Shown in pieces: positions 63,154 through 64,000 of a stretch of DNA of 64,000 nt; positions within the stretch are counted from its first letter, which is position 1, and every line of letters begins with the position of its first letter. A program made the translations under genes and the position numbers. Source of the stretch: an uncultured bacterium (GTDB lineage Bacteria; Bacteroidota; Bacteroidia; Bacteroidales; Bacteroidaceae); assembly GCA_905215555.1 (NCBI GenBank), contig CAJMQU010000015.1, forward strand, positions 1-64,000. Direction: 5' to 3'. Under the pieces are notes generated by a model, which was not told the DNA's origin, did no database searches, and saw nothing but the letters and a program-made list of their open reading frames with translations.

Positions 63154-64000
63154 TCAGTCATAGTTTTCGTAGCGCGAACGCAACTTTGCCGGACTTTTGG
63201 ATGACGGCTCCGATTTATCGGAACCAGACTTCTTTTGCCCGGATTGCTGGACAGGTCGAGGTCTTTCAGGGCGGTTATTATTCCGTTTGGGCTTTTCGGC
63301 AGATACCACCACTTTTTGAGTGCTTCCGGTTGATTCGGCCGGTCTCTTCCTCTCTTCCGGCCTTCTATTGTTCTGAGGTCTTCCTCCTCGAATGCGGCTT
63401 TGCGATTTGGGTGCAACATTGGTAGTAGAAGAAGAAGTCGCAGGCTCTTCCAAAAGCGATAAATTGTGCTTTTGTTGCACCAGCTTTATACCCGTAAGTT
63501 TCTCTATCTCACGTAGCATGGGAGCTTCTTCGGTTGAGCAAAAAGCAATGGCACGTCCTTCGCAACCCGCACGTCCTGTACGTCCGATGCGGTGCACGTA
63601 AGTCTCCGGAACATCGGGCAAATCAAAATTGAGAACCAGGTCCAGACCTTTTATATCGATGCCACGTGCAGCAATATCCGTAGCAATAATCACATTGGAG
63701 CGCCCTTCCTTAAAGTTGCTCAACGCACGTTGGCGGGCATTCTGCGACTTGTCTCCATGTATGCTTTCGCAAGCAATGCCACGACGAGACAGGTAGCGGG
63801 CAATGTTATCCGCCCCATGCTTGGTTCGGGAGAAAACCAGCACCTGGTGGCCTGCCTCTCCGAGCAACAATTGAGCCAACAATTCTTTCTTCTGAGGCTT
63901 TTCTACCCGGTAGACGGACTGGCTGATAATCTCCACAACACTGGATGCCGGAGTTACTTCCACACGCGCCGGATTGTGCAACAAACTCTTGGCAAGACGG
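63154..64000 (-). CDS. DEAD-box RNA helicase (C-terminal part, window-truncated)
   Basis: The gene continues beyond the window end, so only the C-terminal 280 residues are seen. The second RecA domain has the family motifs VLVFSRTKHGADNIARYL, SNVIIATDIAARGIDI and HRIGRTGRAG. A basic, Arg/Lys/Pro/Ser-rich tail of about 100 residues follows (RRPEERKRP), typical of RhlE-like helicases. It unwinds RNA during ribosome assembly or cold growth. The N-terminal domain with the DEAD motif lies outside the window. Confidence 0.9.
   Translation of the reverse strand, partial: RLAKSLLHNPARVEVTPASSVVEIISQSVYRVEKPQKKELLAQLLLGEAGHQVLVFSRTKHGADNIARYLSRRGIACESIHGDKSQNARQRALSNFKEGRSNVIIATDIAARGIDIKGLDLVLNFDLPDVPETYVHRIGRTGRAGCEGRAIAFCSTEEAPMLREIEKLTGIKLVQQKHNLSLLEEPATSSSTTNVAPKSQSRIRGGRPQNNRRPEERKRPAESTGSTQKVVVSAEKPKRNNNRPERPRPVQQSGQKKSGSDKSEPSSKSPAKLRSRYENYD

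Noticed and set aside
1..64000. tRNA or rRNA genes
   Set aside because: No cloverleaf or rRNA segment was recognised by eye on either strand.

Overview
The window looks like the chromosome of a Bacteroides-type gut Bacteroidota. Promoters match the Bacteroidota consensus (TTTG, about 19-20 bases, TAnnTTTG) rather than the E. coli one. The gene families are typical of the group: DUF4199, DUF6048, DUF6078, DUF6029, DUF3575, DUF3868, FimA/FimB (type V) fimbriae, and Bacteroides-type tyrosine invertases. All calls rest on reading the sequence and remembered family motifs; no database search was run.

Layout. (1) 1-9981 is mostly housekeeping: a probable SRP RNA end, a polyprenyl-sugar glycosyltransferase cluster, mntP, apbE, ttcA, and a TPR protein / NfeD / FloA membrane-microdomain operon, then a nucleoside phosphorylase. 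(2) 10112-10671 is a decayed PAS histidine kinase, followed by mnmE. (3) 12191-21046 is an island that appears to be inserted at the 3' end of mnmE. The last codons of MnmE (FCIGK-stop) recur 8.86 kb away with synonymous changes, as after site-specific integration. The island carries a compact five-gene minus-strand unit: an AAA_14/DUF4143 ATPase, a ComEC-like metallo-beta-lactamase (MBL), a 1650-residue trypsin-STAND NTPase, and two small proteins that resemble each other. This resembles a type I AVAST (Avs1) antiphage system with extra components. (4) 21243-26713 holds a SPOUT methyltransferase, a zinc alcohol dehydrogenase, a DUF3352/MORN protein and a HAD-thioesterase fusion. (5) 26936-30105 has DUF6078 and a VapE-like primase/helicase gene preceded by 22-bp tandem repeats. 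(6) 31449-38708 is a secreted-protein locus: a large lipoprotein, a thioredoxin-like protein, DUF6029, an Omp28-like protein and a zinc metalloprotease.

(7) 38733-47050 is a phase-variable fimbrial locus. Six minus-strand genes (regulator, DUF3575, DUF3868, FimA-like, FimB/Mfa2-like, tip-like) lie behind a 366-bp invertible element with perfect 20-bp inverted repeats. A strong consensus promoter inside it points away from the operon in this sequence (OFF). A tyrosine invertase gene lies beside it and would be read in antisense by the OFF-oriented promoter. Direct copies of a 60-bp hairpin repeat bracket the locus.

(8) 47431-61223 is a defence island: RhuM, a DUF262/HNH GmrSD-like protein, an OLD-family nuclease with a frameshifted partner, and a complete Wadjet system (jetA, B, C, D) followed by a SWIM zinc-finger gene. 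(9) 61500-63123 is a decay zone with an internally deleted DUF4143 ATPase, a broken glycine-zipper lipoprotein, a small intact ORF and a frameshifted MBL hydrolase. It ends at a DEAD-box RNA helicase that runs off the window.
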